A stretch of DNA of 64,000 nt from Pseudomonadota bacterium (GTDB taxonomy: Bacteria; Pseudomonadota; Gammaproteobacteria; Burkholderiales; Chitinibacteraceae). The DNA lies in contig JAGTRM010000014.1 in the NCBI GenBank assembly GCA_018261735.1, positions 1 to 64,000 on the forward strand, read 5' to 3'. A model generated the notes under the pieces. It was not told the DNA's origin and did not search any database. It was given only the letters and a program-made list of their open reading frames with translations. The position numbers and the translations under genes were made by a program. Shown here in pieces: positions 17,142-27,596 of this stretch (the first letter of the stretch is position 1; every line of letters begins with the position of its first letter).

Positions 17142-18062
17142 ATGAGTATTCTCACCCTGATTCTTGCGCTGACCCTTGAGCAATTCCGTCCGATCAGCAG
17201 CCGAAACCCGGTCTATCTGGCATTCGTGCGCTTCGCCAACCGGCTGGAGCGCAATCTGAACGCGGGCGAATACCGCAACGGCGTACTGGTCTGGTTCATC
17301 GCCGTGCTGCCGCTGGCGCTGATCGGCGCGGGCGGGTACTGGCTGCTGCTAGCCCAGGGCAGCCTGATCCTGGCGCTGGCCTGGAATGTGCTGTTGTTGT
17401 ATTTCACCATGGGGTTTCGCCAGTTCAGCCATGCGTTCACCGGCATTTCCAAAGCCTTGCGCGCCGATGATCTGGACGGCGCCCGCGCCTCGCTGGCGGA
17501 CTGGACCGGCCAGCCGGCATCCGAGTTGACCTCGGATGAAGTCGCCAAGCTCACCATCGAGCAGGGCGTGATCGATTCCTACCGTTACGTGTTCGGAACC
17601 ATTTTCTGGTTCGTGGTGTTGGGCTGGCTGGTGGGCCCGGCCGGTGCGCTGGTCTATCGCGCTGCGTGCCTGCTGCAGCAAAAATGGCGCGACAACGAGC
17701 CGTTCGGCGCGTTTGCAACCAGCATCCTGGCCGTGATGGATTACGTGCCGGTGCGCTGCGCCGCTGCCGGGTTTGCCATCATGGGCGATTTCGAAGATGC
17801 CGTGTATTGCTGGCGCGTACAGGCCAAGCAATGGGCGGATTACGACTACGGCATCCTGCTGGCTTCGGCCGCAGGCGCGCTGGGCGTGCGCCTGGGCGAT
17901 GCAGTACATCAGGACCATACCGTGCGCTTCCGTCCGGAGATGGGGCTGGGCGATACCGCCAATGCCGATTATCTGGCCAGCGCCGTGGGCCTGGTCTGGC
18001 GCTCGGTGCTGCTGTGGCTGACGCTGATCCTGCTGCTGTCGATTGCGCAGTGGCTGGCCTGA
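17142..18062 (+). CDS. CobD/CbiB family membrane protein
   Basis: A 306-residue integral membrane protein with several hydrophobic helices (for example VLVWFIAVLPLALIGAGGYW and RSVLLWLTLILLLSIAQWL). The MSILTLILALTLEQFRP start, the FSHAF and DSYRYVFGTIFWF segments and the late AAGALGVRLGD stretch fit the CobD/CbiB family. Classic members make adenosylcobinamide phosphate in cobalamin synthesis, but no other cob gene is nearby, so the role here is not established. It is a single-gene unit ending in a strong terminator. Confidence 0.75.
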   Translation: MSILTLILALTLEQFRPISSRNPVYLAFVRFANRLERNLNAGEYRNGVLVWFIAVLPLALIGAGGYWLLLAQGSLILALAWNVLLLYFTMGFRQFSHAFTGISKALRADDLDGARASLADWTGQPASELTSDEVAKLTIEQGVIDSYRYVFGTIFWFVVLGWLVGPAGALVYRAACLLQQKWRDNEPFGAFATSILAVMDYVPVRCAAAGFAIMGDFEDAVYCWRVQAKQWADYDYGILLASAAGALGVRLGDAVHQDHTVRFRPEMGLGDTANADYLASAVGLVWRSVLLWLTLILLLSIAQWLA

Positions 18063-18100
18063 ATGGATCAGTGCTGGTTGTGTTGATTTGATTATCCTGA

Positions 18101-18132
18101 CGGGCGCCGCTGTGGCGCCCGTTGTTTTTTGT
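18101..18132 (+). terminator. Rho-independent terminator after the CobD-like gene
   Basis: CGGGCGCC pairs with GGCGCCCG around a GCTGT loop and is followed by TTGTTTTTTGTT. The next gene's ATG is about 17 bases beyond, so a longer upstream start for that gene is unlikely. Confidence 0.88.
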
Positions 18133-18148
18133 TCATGCGAGGGCTGTT

Positions 18149-18799
18149 ATGCGAACCATCCGGATAGGGCAGAACGAATTGGTAGTAAGCAACATCTACT
18201 GCGTGGCGACCAACTATGTGGCGCATGCGGTGGAGATGGGCACGAAAGTCTCCGAATCCCCGATCTTCTTCATGAAGCCGACGACGGCGATCGTGCCGCC
18301 GGGGCAGCCGATTGTGCTGCCGGACTGGTCGAAAAACGTGCATCACGAGGTGGAAGTGGTCGTGGCCATCGGCAAGGACGGCGTGGATGTACGGCGCGAG
18401 GATGCGCTGTCCTATATCGCCGGCTATGCGATCGGGCTCGACATGACGGCGCGGGATGTCCAGGCCGAGCTCAAGAACGCCGGTCGGCCGTGGGCGCTGG
18501 CCAAGGGCTACCGCGGTTCGGCGGTATTGAGCGAATTCATCCCGGCCGAGCGGATTGCCGACCCGGCCAGCATCGACTTGTCGCTGGAAATCAACGGCCA
18601 GATTCGTCAGCAGGGCAATACCCGCCATCTGGTGTTCGGCATTGCCCAGATCATTGCATATGTGTCGCAGCGCTTCGGCCTGCAGGCCGGGGACTTGATC
18701 TACACCGGCACGCCCGAAGGCGTGGGCCAAGTGCAGCATGGCGACAAGTTGGTGGCGAAGCTGGCGGATTTGATAGTCGATAACCGTCAGGTGGTCTGA
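18149..18799 (+). CDS. Fumarylacetoacetate hydrolase family protein
   Basis: A 216-residue member of the FAH fold, which in small bacterial forms (YcgM/FAHD1 type) cleaves or decarboxylates acylpyruvates or oxaloacetate. Motifs are NYVAHAVEMG, the metal-binding HHEVEVVVAIGK (an HxE motif), GYAIGLDMTARD and the C-terminal YTGTPEGVGQV. A divalent metal is expected in the active site. The start at 18149 avoids the terminator. The exact substrate cannot be read from the sequence. Confidence 0.87.
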   Translation: MRTIRIGQNELVVSNIYCVATNYVAHAVEMGTKVSESPIFFMKPTTAIVPPGQPIVLPDWSKNVHHEVEVVVAIGKDGVDVRREDALSYIAGYAIGLDMTARDVQAELKNAGRPWALAKGYRGSAVLSEFIPAERIADPASIDLSLEINGQIRQQGNTRHLVFGIAQIIAYVSQRFGLQAGDLIYTGTPEGVGQVQHGDKLVAKLADLIVDNRQVV

Positions 18800-18811
18800 T
18801 CTTCATTTTTG

Positions 18812-18936
18812 GCGGGTAGGCGAGCGAGCCAAAGCAGGTTGCAGGAGGACGGAGCACAGGAACCGGAGTGTACGTGCGAGTACATGAGGATTCCGAGTAC
18901 CGCCCGACTGCAAGATGCGAAGGCGCAGCCGCCTAC
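18812..18936 (-). repeat. Dispersed intergenic repeat, family A, copy 3
   Basis: This is the clearest copy. Read on the minus strand it runs from AGGCGGCTGCGCC through CGGAATCCTCATGTACTCGC to GGCTCGCTCGCC, matching 4044-4165. GGAA and TTCC and then TGTAC and GTACA form an interrupted inverted repeat. It sits between two convergent genes, and its left arm overlaps the tsaD stop codon. Confidence 0.78.
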
Positions 18937-19949
18937 TGAACGGCCGGTAGCGAGGAAAGATCCCAGCGCGGTTGAATGCTGAAACTGCCGGCCGCCTGCG
19001 CGAAAGCCAGCCGCTGCGCGCCGGCGAAAGCGATCATCGCGCCGTTGTCGGTGCACAGCGACAGCGGTGGGTAGAACACCTCGAAGCGGCGTTTTTTCGC
19101 GGCATCGTCCAGTGCCGCGCGCAACTGGCGGTTGGCGCCGACGCCGCCGGCGATCACCAACCGCTTCAGCCCCGATTGCTTCAGCGCGGCCAGGCTCTTT
19201 TTCAGCAGCACTTCGACAATCGCCTCCTGGAACGCCGCGCAGATATCGGCCGTGGTCTGCTCATCGAGCGGCGATTCCGCTTTGACCAGATTCAGCACGG
19301 CGGTTTTCAGGCCGGAAAAGCTCATTTCCAGATCGCCCGAATGCAGCATCGGGCGCGGTAGCTTGAAGCGCGCGGCATCGCCCCGGTCGGCGAGTTTCGA
19401 CAGGGCCGGCCCACCCGGGTAGCCGAGTCCCAAGAGCTTGGCCGATTTGTCGAACGCCTCGCCCGCCGCATCGTCGACGGTTTCACCGAGCAATTCGTAG
19501 CGCCCGACGCCATGCACGGCCATCAGCTGGGTATGCCCGCCCGACACCAGCAGCGCGACGAACGGGAATGGCGGCGCCGGATCGGCGAGCAGCGGCGAGA
19601 GCAGGTGGCCTTCGAGGTGATGCACGGCGATGGTTGGCTTGTTCAGCGCAAAGGCCAGCGCGTTGGCCACGCTTGCGCCGACCAGCAGCGCGCCGGCCAA
19701 GCCCGGCCCGGCGGTATAGGCAATCGCGTCGATATCGTCCAGCGTGCGCCCGGCCTCGGCGAGGCAGCTTTGCGTGAGCGGCAGTACGCGGCGGATATGG
19801 TCGCGCGAGGCGAGTTCCGGCACCACGCCGCCGTATTCTGCGTGCATGGCGATCTGCGTATGCAGTTGGTGCGCGAGCAGGCCGGCCGTGGTGTCGTACA
19901 GCGCGACTCCGGTCTCGTCGCAGGAGGATTCAATGCCCAGAACCAGCAT
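18933..19949 (-). CDS. tsaD: tRNA threonylcarbamoyladenosine synthase component TsaD
   Basis: TsaD transfers the threonylcarbamoyl group to A37 of tRNAs that read ANN codons, working with TsaB, TsaC and TsaE. From the ATG at 19949 the protein is 338 residues and begins [19 protein letters not shown], the universal TsaD start. The metal-binding HxxxH lies in [14 protein letters not shown], and [10 protein letters not shown] and [13 protein letters not shown] are further family motifs. An open frame continues upstream for another 384 codons, but this is the antisense of glmM. The stop falls in a family A repeat. Confidence 0.96.
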   Translation of the reverse strand: MLVLGIESSCDETGVALYDTTAGLLAHQLHTQIAMHAEYGGVVPELASRDHIRRVLPLTQSCLAEAGRTLDDIDAIAYTAGPGLAGALLVGASVANALAFALNKPTIAVHHLEGHLLSPLLADPAPPFPFVALLVSGGHTQLMAVHGVGRYELLGETVDDAAGEAFDKSAKLLGLGYPGGPALSKLADRGDAARFKLPRPMLHSGDLEMSFSGLKTAVLNLVKAESPLDEQTTADICAAFQEAIVEVLLKKSLAALKQSGLKRLVIAGGVGANRQLRAALDDAAKKRRFEVFYPPLSLCTDNGAMIAFAGAQRLAFAQAAGSFSIQPRWDLSSLPAVQ

Positions 19950-20078
19950 GGCTAAACAATCAAAGCGGAAAAGCGACAATGGTAACGGTTTGCGCGGGTG
20001 GCGGCCAATCCGGATGGCTGTGGAGGCAGGGCTTTGCGGTAGAATCGCGCATTCGTTGCAAATTCTGAAAGGTTGATG

Positions 20079-21437
20079 ATGGCGCGCAAATATTTCGGCA
20101 CCGACGGGGTGCGTGGGTTGGTGGGCGAGTATCCGATCACGCCGGATTTCGCCATGAAACTCGGTTATGCCGCGGGCAAGGTGCTCGCCTCCAAGGAGGC
20201 GCGCAAGCAGGGCGAGCATGCCGGCGTACTGATCGGCAAGGACACGCGCATTTCCGGCTACATGCTGGAGGCTGCGCTGATCGCCGGTTTCACGGCAGCC
20301 GGGGTCGATGTTTTCCTGACCGGCCCGCTGCCCACACCGGGCGTGGCTTACCTGACCCGCGCGTTGCGCCTGTCGGCCGGTGTGGTGATCTCGGCCTCGC
20401 ACAATCCCTACCATGACAACGGCATCAAGTTCTTCAGTGCCCAGGGCAAGAAACTGCCCGATGAGGTCGAACTGGCGATCGAAGCGGCCATCGACGAGCC
20501 ACAGGGGTGCGTCGGCTCGCGCGAACTGGGCAAGGCCAAGCGCGTGGACGATGCGGCCGGGCGCTATATCGAATTCTGCAAATCCACGTTCCCGAACGAG
20601 TTCGACCTGCGCGGGCTGAAGCTGGTGGTTGATTGCGCGCATGGTGCGGCCTATCACATCGCGCCGCATGTGTTCCACGAACTGGGCGCGGACGTGGTGT
20701 CGATCGGTGTGCAGCCCAATGGCCTCAACATCAATGATGACGTGGGCGCCACGCATACCGATGCGCTGCGCCGCGCGGTGCTGGCCGAAGCCGCCGATTA
20801 CGGCATCGCGCTCGATGGCGATGCCGACCGGCTGATGATGATCGACCGCGACGGCACGCTGATCGACGGCGACATGCTGCTTTACGTGCTGGCGCGCCAT
20901 CGCCAGGACAAGGGCACGCTGGTTGGCGGCGCGGTCGGCACGCTGATGACCAATCTCGGCGTGGAAAATGCGCTCAAGGCGCACGGCATCGGCTTCGGCC
21001 GCGCCAAGGTCGGCGACCGCTACGTGCTGGAAATGCTCGAAGAAAAGGGCTGGCAGATCGGCGGCGAAGGCTCCGGCCACTTGCTGTGCCTGGATCGCCA
21101 CACCACCGGCGACGGCATCGTTTCCGCGCTGCAGGTGCTGACCGCGGTACAGGAATCGGGCCGCACGCTGGACGATTTCTGCAAGGAGCTGAAGCTCTCG
21201 ACCCAGGTGCTCAAGAACGTGCGCATTGTGCGCGGATTCGATTGCAAGAACAGCGACGCGATCCAGCGCTCGGTTCAGGAAGCCGAAACCGCCATGGGCA
21301 CGGATGGCCGCGTGCTATTGCGAGCGTCCGGCACCGAGCCGGTGGTGCGTGTGATGGTCGAGCATGTGGATCAGGCCATGGCCGAATACTGGGCCGAGCG
21401 TATCGCGGCAGTGGTCAAGACCGAGGCGCTGTCCTGA
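20079..21437 (+). CDS. glmM: Phosphoglucosamine mutase
   Basis: Interconverts glucosamine-6-phosphate and glucosamine-1-phosphate on the way to UDP-N-acetylglucosamine for peptidoglycan and lipopolysaccharide. The 452-residue protein begins [13 protein letters not shown]. The active-site phosphoserine is in [14 protein letters not shown], the metal loop is [10 protein letters not shown], and the C-terminal phosphate loop is [16 protein letters not shown]. The ATG at 20079 is chosen from three starts in a row by its 6-base spacing from AAAGG. It is divergent from tsaD. Confidence 0.97.
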   Translation: MARKYFGTDGVRGLVGEYPITPDFAMKLGYAAGKVLASKEARKQGEHAGVLIGKDTRISGYMLEAALIAGFTAAGVDVFLTGPLPTPGVAYLTRALRLSAGVVISASHNPYHDNGIKFFSAQGKKLPDEVELAIEAAIDEPQGCVGSRELGKAKRVDDAAGRYIEFCKSTFPNEFDLRGLKLVVDCAHGAAYHIAPHVFHELGADVVSIGVQPNGLNINDDVGATHTDALRRAVLAEAADYGIALDGDADRLMMIDRDGTLIDGDMLLYVLARHRQDKGTLVGGAVGTLMTNLGVENALKAHGIGFGRAKVGDRYVLEMLEEKGWQIGGEGSGHLLCLDRHTTGDGIVSALQVLTAVQESGRTLDDFCKELKLSTQVLKNVRIVRGFDCKNSDAIQRSVQEAETAMGTDGRVLLRASGTEPVVRVMVEHVDQAMAEYWAERIAAVVKTEALS

Positions 21438-21478
21438 CATAACCTTTGCCTTGATGCACCGCATGGAGCGGGAATCGG

Positions 21479-21514
21479 CGCGCCGGTGAATTGACCTTGC
21501 CCGGCGCGTTTTTT
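21479..21514 (+). terminator. Rho-independent terminator after glmM
   Basis: CGCGCCGG (21479-21486) pairs with CCGGCGCG (21501-21508) across a 14-base loop and is followed by six T residues. Confidence 0.75.
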
Positions 21515-21552
21515 GCTTGATACTGTAAGAAGAATCCTTACGGGAGACGGTG

Positions 21553-22329
21553 ATGCGACTTCCTGATCCGCTCAAAGGCATCCTGATCGATCTCGCCGGC
21601 GTGCTGCATGTGGGCGAGGCCGCATTGCCGGGCGCGGTTGAAGCGCTCGCGCGCTTGCGCGCCGCGGGCCTGCCGCTGCGTTTCCTGACCAACACCACCC
21701 GTTCTCCGCGCAGCCAGATCCTTGCTCTGCTGCAGCGCATCGGTCTGGATGTGCGCCCCGAGGAGGTGCTGACCGCCGCGCTGGCCACCCGACGCTATGT
21801 GCAGCAGCGCGGATTGCGGGCGCATTATTTGATCCATCCGGCGATTGTCGAGGACATGGGCGAGAGCGATCCGAATCCCAATGTGGTGGTGCTGGGAGAC
21901 GCGGGCGACGATTTCACCTATGCCCGGATGAATGCCGCCTTCCGCTTGCTGATGCAGGGCTTGCCACTGGTGGTGATGGCGCGCAACAAGTATTTCCGCG
22001 AAGCCGATGGCCTGTCGCTCGACATGGGCGCTTATGTGGTGGGCCTGGAATACAGCGCCGGCGTGACCGCGCAGGTGATCGGCAAGCCGGCCCGCGCGTT
22101 CTTCGAGACCGCGCTGCTCGATATGGGCGTGCTGGCGCAGGATGCGGTGATGATCGGCGACGACGTGAACGACGATGTCGGCGCCGCGCAAAATGCCGGT
22201 GTGGCCGGGGTGCTGGTGCGCACCGGGAAGTTCCGGCCCGGCGACGATCGCCTGCCGCATGTGCAACCCGCGCTGGTGGCGGATGATTTTGCCGCTGCGG
22301 TGGAGGTGCTGCTGGCGCGGATGTGCTAG
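21553..22329 (+). CDS. HAD-family phosphatase, LHPP-like (phosphohistidine/pyrophosphate phosphatase type)
   Basis: A 258-residue HAD hydrolase of subfamily IIA. Motif I reads DLAGVLHVG, motif II has FLTNTTRSP, and motif III/IV are VIGKPARAFF and MIGDDVNDDVGAAQ. The third residue of motif I is Ala rather than the usual Asp, which matches the DISGVL form of mammalian LHPP, an enzyme that removes phosphate from phosphohistidine, phospholysine and pyrophosphate. Segments such as MNAAFRLLMQGLPLV and VLVRTGKFRPGD also resemble LHPP. The start is set by GGGAG six bases upstream of the ATG. Activity is inferred. Confidence 0.82.
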   Translation: MRLPDPLKGILIDLAGVLHVGEAALPGAVEALARLRAAGLPLRFLTNTTRSPRSQILALLQRIGLDVRPEEVLTAALATRRYVQQRGLRAHYLIHPAIVEDMGESDPNPNVVVLGDAGDDFTYARMNAAFRLLMQGLPLVVMARNKYFREADGLSLDMGAYVVGLEYSAGVTAQVIGKPARAFFETALLDMGVLAQDAVMIGDDVNDDVGAAQNAGVAGVLVRTGKFRPGDDRLPHVQPALVADDFAAAVEVLLARMC

Positions 22330-22439
22330 GTCCGACGACCAGCACCGGTAACAATGAACTGTACTGCACAAATTTTCACCAGACTGTTTGGCCGCTGCTT
22401 GTTAGTATGTGGGTCTGGTTGATAACCCCTCTCGATATC

Positions 22440-23639
22440 ATGAATTCCCCTGCTGTTTTGGCCCAGACTCCCGTCAACGAGACGCGCTTTCGCGTGTTGG
22501 GGGCGATCAGTTTTTCCCATTTCCTCAACGACATGATGCAGTCGCTGATCATTGCGATCTATCCGCTGCTCAAGGGCAATTACGATCTGAATTTTGCCCA
22601 GATCGGGCTGTTGACGCTGGTCTATCAATGCACGGCATCGCTGCTGCAACCGATGGTCGGCTTCTATACCGATCGCAAGCCGCAACCGTATTCGCTGGTC
22701 TTTGGGATGGGTTCGACGCTGATGGGGTTGCTGCTGCTCTCGACCGCGGGAAGCTTCGGGCTGCTGCTGGTGGCTGCCGCGATGGTCGGCATGGGGTCTT
22801 CAATCTTCCATCCGGAATCCTCGCGCGTAGCGCGCATGGCCTCTGGCGGTCGTCATGGCCTCGCGCAATCCATCTTCCAGGTCGGCGGCAATGCCGGGAC
22901 GGCCGTGGGGCCGCTGCTGGCGGCGCTGGTGGTACTGCCGTTCGGCCAGCCCAGCCTTGCCTGGTTCTCGCTGGCGGCTCTGCTGGCGATGGGCGTGTTG
23001 TGGAAAGTCGGCAACTGGTACAGCGCGCAGCATCGCGCCGGCAAAAGGCAGCAAGCCGCCGTGCCGACCGGCCTGTCTTCAGCCCGCACGGCTTGGGCCT
23101 TGACCATCCTGGTGCTGCTGATCTTTTCCAAGTACATCTACCTTTCCAGCCTGACCAACTATTACATCTTTTACCTGATGCACCACTTCGGGCTGGGCGT
23201 GCAATCGGCGCAGTTCCATCTGTTTGTCTTCCTGTTCGCCGTCGCGGCCGGAACCGTGCTGGGCGGGCCGATCGGCGATGCGATCGGACGCAAACGCGTG
23301 ATCTGGTTCTCGATTCTCGGCGTGGCGCCGTTCACGATCGCCTTGCCGTATGCCGATCTGTTCTGGACTACGGTCCTGTCCTTCATCATCGGCCTGATCC
23401 TGGCCTCGGCATTTTCCGCGATCCTGGTCTTTGCCCAGGAACTGCTTCCTGGCAAGGTGGGGACGATTTCCGGCCTGTTCTTCGGTTTGGCGTTTGGTGT
23501 GGCCGGCGTGGGTGCGGCGATCCTGGGCAAGCTGGCCGATAGCTACGGCATTGAATACGTCTACCAGCTCTGTGCCTGGATGCCGCTGATGGGCGTGATC
23601 ACGGTGTTTCTGCCCAATCTGCACACCAACAAACGCTGA
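22440..23639 (+). CDS. fsr: MFS transporter, fosmidomycin-resistance (Fsr) type
   Basis: A 399-residue major facilitator with about twelve hydrophobic helices. The early FSHFLNDMMQSLIIAIYPLLK segment, YQCTASLLQPMVGFYTDR and GMGSSIFHPESSRVARMASGGRHG, broken by variable residues, are typical of Fsr, a proton-driven exporter of fosmidomycin and related small molecules. The ATG at 22440 gives the usual N terminus; an open frame starts about 117 bases upstream but the extra residues are not conserved. A terminator separates it from the convergent GFA-family gene. Confidence 0.85.
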   Translation: MNSPAVLAQTPVNETRFRVLGAISFSHFLNDMMQSLIIAIYPLLKGNYDLNFAQIGLLTLVYQCTASLLQPMVGFYTDRKPQPYSLVFGMGSTLMGLLLLSTAGSFGLLLVAAAMVGMGSSIFHPESSRVARMASGGRHGLAQSIFQVGGNAGTAVGPLLAALVVLPFGQPSLAWFSLAALLAMGVLWKVGNWYSAQHRAGKRQQAAVPTGLSSARTAWALTILVLLIFSKYIYLSSLTNYYIFYLMHHFGLGVQSAQFHLFVFLFAVAAGTVLGGPIGDAIGRKRVIWFSILGVAPFTIALPYADLFWTTVLSFIIGLILASAFSAILVFAQELLPGKVGTISGLFFGLAFGVAGVGAAILGKLADSYGIEYVYQLCAWMPLMGVITVFLPNLHTNKR

Positions 23640-23700
23640 CTGCCGGAACCGTTTCGCAGGGAACGCCTCCTCCGGGTTTCCTGCAGCTCCAACAAGCAAC

Positions 23701-23731
23701 AAAGCCTCCACGACCGGGAGGCTTTGTCTTT
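23701..23731. terminator. Rho-independent terminator between fsr and the GFA-family gene
   Basis: AAAGCCTCC pairs with GGAGGCTTT around a 7-base loop (23701-23725), followed by TGTCTTTT on the plus strand. The two genes converge here, and the hairpin could serve both. Confidence 0.8.
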
Positions 23732-23756
23732 TGCGGAACCGATTCGGGATTGCTGG

Positions 23757-24110
23757 TTAGAGCGATGCCCCGTCGAAGACATCGCACGGAAGCTGCGTCG
23801 GGTCCATCCCGTCTATGCATCCGATGTTGATGCGGTAATGGCCCGGCTTGCGCAGGGTCTGATGGAAAGGGTAGATGCCGCATTGCTTGCAAAAGTGGTG
23901 CTTGGCAATGCGGCTGCCGAATTCGTAAGTGGCCAGGGCATCCGCTTTGACTTCGATGCTGATTTCCTCGGGCGCAACCATGAAGGCGGTCATCATCGCG
24001 CCTTTGCGGCGGCAGATGGAGCAGTTGCAGCGCAATCCGCGCTCGATATCCGGCCCGCTGAACGTGAAGCGCACCGCGCCGCAGTGGCAACTTCCCTGGT
24101 ATTTTTTCAT
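23757..24110 (-). CDS. GFA-family (CENP-V type) zinc protein
   Basis: A 117-residue protein of the glutathione-dependent formaldehyde-activating enzyme fold. The zinc-binding Cys pairs are visible: GSCHCGAVRF near the start, CNCSICRRKG in the middle and HHFCKQCGIYPFH in the second half. Family members include a proposed S-hydroxymethylglutathione synthase, but most bacterial members are of unknown function, so only the fold is assigned. Confidence 0.88.
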   Translation of the reverse strand: MKKYQGSCHCGAVRFTFSGPDIERGLRCNCSICRRKGAMMTAFMVAPEEISIEVKADALATYEFGSRIAKHHFCKQCGIYPFHQTLRKPGHYRINIGCIDGMDPTQLPCDVFDGASL

Positions 24111-24212
24111 TCGTGCAATCCCCTGCGCTGGTGGTCTGAAAATACAAAGTCCAAGGGTAGCGCATTACCGCAGACGAGGGATGCAAAAAAGTACCTGGAT
24201 AATGCCTGTCGC

Positions 24213-24452
24213 TCAGCTGTAGGTATCGATGGAATTTCCCAGCGTTTCCCATTCCTCTTTTACTGCTGAAACGCCGTTGCTTATGGCATCGCCAATGGAA
24301 GAAATCCCTGACTCCACGGATTCTTCCATGGATGAGAGTGTGGAGACGACCGTATCGCTGGCCTCGGATACTTCATCCGCAATTGCTTTGGCCCCGGTTT
24401 GGATGCTTTGCCAAATGCCGCTGGAACTGCTGGTTGCGCTAACGCTGGTCAT
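24213..24452 (-). CDS. Small Ser/Glu-rich hypothetical protein
   Basis: From the ATG at 24452 the product has 79 residues: MTSVSATSSSSGIWQS followed by a helical part with many Ser, Glu and Ile residues in an amphipathic pattern (VVSTLSSMEESVESGISSIG). There is no signal peptide and no motif I recognise. The frame runs further upstream, but the extra N terminus looks like non-coding sequence. It could be a small helical surface-active or secreted protein, but this is only a guess. It is divergent from aceA. Confidence 0.5.
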   Translation of the reverse strand: MTSVSATSSSSGIWQSIQTGAKAIADEVSEASDTVVSTLSSMEESVESGISSIGDAISNGVSAVKEEWETLGNSIDTYS

Positions 24453-24618
24453 GATCAAGCCTCGGTAGAAAAGTCTTCGCAATCTTACTTGTTCCTCCCG
24501 GCCGCAAGCGGCTCCGGGCGGGTTGCTGCAGGTTAAATTGGTTAAAAATTGATTAAGTTTTATTAAGCGCGGGTCGCGGGCGGTCTTTTTGCCATGCCGC
24601 GGCTCAGACTGCGATTTG

Positions 24619-24635
24619 ATATTGCAACGCAATAT
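24619..24635. promoter_or_regulatory. Inverted repeat upstream of aceA, candidate operator
   Basis: ATATTGC and GCAATAT form a perfect 7-bp dyad around AAC, about 45 bp before the aceA start. Regulators of the glyoxylate shunt often bind such TTGCAA-like sites, but no regulator gene is adjacent, so the factor is unknown. Confidence 0.4.
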
Positions 24636-24680
24636 ATATCTGCTTCAATGACTTGGATGGGGGATATTTCGGAGGCAGCG

Positions 24681-25955
<1,275 letters not shown>

Positions 25956-25969
25956 GAGGAAAGACCAAC

Positions 25970-27547
25970 ATGCCTGCGCAAATCAAGATATTGGCCCCCG
26001 TCAGCCCGGAATTCGCCCAGATCCTTACGCCGGAAGCGCTGGAATTCCTTGTCCAACTACACCAGCAGTTCGAATCGCGCCGGCAGATATTGCTGCTGGC
26101 GCGCCGTGCCCGGCAACGGCATCTGGATGCCGGCGAGATGCCGGATTTCCTGCCGGAAACGCTGCCGGTCCGGCAGGGAGACTGGACCATTGCGCCGTTG
26201 CCCGATGATCTGCTGGATCGCCGGGTGGAAATCACCGGTCCTGTCGAGCGCAAGATGATGATCAATGCGCTCAATTCCGGCGCTTCGGTGTTCATGGCCG
26301 ATTTCGAGGATTCCAACAGCCCGACCTGGATTAACCAGATTACGGGCCAGATCAATGTGTGCGATGCCTATCGGCGCACGATTGCCTGGACCAGCCCCGA
26401 AGGCAAGGAATACCGGCTTGACGACAAGACCGCCACGCTGCTGTTGCGGCCGCGCGGCTGGCATCTGGATGAAAAGCACGTCGAGGTGGATGGGAAACCC
26501 ATGTCGGGCAGCCTGTTTGATTTTGGCCTGGTTGTTTTCCACAACCTGCAGTACCAGCTGGAACAAGGCAGCTCCTGTTATTTCTATCTGCCCAAAATGG
26601 AATCGCACTTCGAGGCGCGCCTGTGGAACGATGTGTTCGCCTGGACCGAAGCCACGCTGCGTGCGCCGCACGGTTGCATCAAGGCCACGGTACTGATTGA
26701 AACCATCCTGGCTGCATTCGAGATGGACGAGATCCTGTACGAGTTGCGCGATCACTCCGCTGGCCTGAATGCCGGGCGCTGGGATTACATTTTCAGCTGC
26801 ATCAAGAAATTCCGCAGCAATCCGGATTTTTGTCTGGCCGACCGCGGCAAGATCACCATGACCGTACCTTTCATGCGCGCCTATTCGCTGCTGCTCTTGA
26901 AAACCTGCCACCGGCGCAATGCACCCGCCATCGGCGGCATGTCGGCGTATATTCCGGTCAAATCCGACCTCGTGGCCAATGAAAAGGCCATGGCGCAAGT
27001 GCGTGCGGACAAGGAGCGCGATGCAGGCGACGGTTACGACGGCGGCTGGGTCGCGCATCCGGGCCTGGTGCCGATTGCCAAGGCCGCGTGGGATGCGGTG
27101 CTGGGCGACCAACCCAACCAGATTGCCAGGAAACGCGACGATGTCAGCGTCAACGCTGCGCAATTGCTCGATTTCAAACCGGAGGCGCCGATTACCGAGG
27201 CCGGGCTGCGCAACAATATTTCGGTTGGCGTGCAATATATTGCATCCTGGCTCGCGGGCAACGGCTGCGTGCCGATCAACAACCTGATGGAAGATGCCGC
27301 CACGGCGGAAATCAGCCGCTCGCAAATCTGGCAGTGGATACGTTCGGAAAAAGGCGTGCTGGAAGACGGCCGTAAAATCAGCCGAACGCTGGTCTTGGCC
27401 CTGCTGCCGGAAGAGCTGAAAAAAATCGAAGCGGAAGGCAAATACCCGGGCACGCTGGCCGCTGCCTCCGATCTGTTCCTGGAATTGGTGATGGCCGGTG
27501 AATTTACCGAATTTCTCACTTTGTCGGGCTATTCGCGCTTGGATTGA
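25970..27547 (+). CDS. aceB: Malate synthase A
   Basis: Condenses glyoxylate with acetyl-CoA to make malate, completing the glyoxylate shunt. The 525-residue length is that of the A isoform. Signatures are MADFEDSNSPTW, the family pattern RDHSAGLNAGRWDYIFSCIK, and GGMSAYIPVKSD, which supplies active-site residues. AGAGGAAAG precedes the ATG at 25970. The order aceA-aceB is the reverse of the E. coli aceBA order. Confidence 0.97.
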   Translation: MPAQIKILAPVSPEFAQILTPEALEFLVQLHQQFESRRQILLLARRARQRHLDAGEMPDFLPETLPVRQGDWTIAPLPDDLLDRRVEITGPVERKMMINALNSGASVFMADFEDSNSPTWINQITGQINVCDAYRRTIAWTSPEGKEYRLDDKTATLLLRPRGWHLDEKHVEVDGKPMSGSLFDFGLVVFHNLQYQLEQGSSCYFYLPKMESHFEARLWNDVFAWTEATLRAPHGCIKATVLIETILAAFEMDEILYELRDHSAGLNAGRWDYIFSCIKKFRSNPDFCLADRGKITMTVPFMRAYSLLLLKTCHRRNAPAIGGMSAYIPVKSDLVANEKAMAQVRADKERDAGDGYDGGWVAHPGLVPIAKAAWDAVLGDQPNQIARKRDDVSVNAAQLLDFKPEAPITEAGLRNNISVGVQYIASWLAGNGCVPINNLMEDAATAEISRSQIWQWIRSEKGVLEDGRKISRTLVLALLPEELKKIEAEGKYPGTLAAASDLFLELVMAGEFTEFLTLSGYSRLD

Positions 27548-27559
27548 ATGACAAGCAGG

Positions 27560-27596
27560 TTTAAAGTGAACCAACAGTCGGTTAAAGTGAACCAAC
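27560..27596 (+). repeat. Two direct repeats after aceB, possible insertion-sequence end remnant
   Basis: TTTAAAGTGAACCAAC (27560-27575) and GTTAAAGTGAACCAAC (27581-27596) repeat with a 21-bp period. Repeats of this kind (GGTTCACTTTAA on the other strand) remind me of the terminal repeats of IS21-family elements. No transposase remains in the 27548-27786 gap, which otherwise holds nothing recognisable, so this may be a relic end or an operator. Confidence 0.4.

Noticed and set aside
18933..21101. A 722-codon minus-strand frame ending at the tsaD stop
   Set aside because: Only the last 338 codons are TsaD. The upstream part is antisense to glmM and its translation is Arg/His-rich with no family motif.
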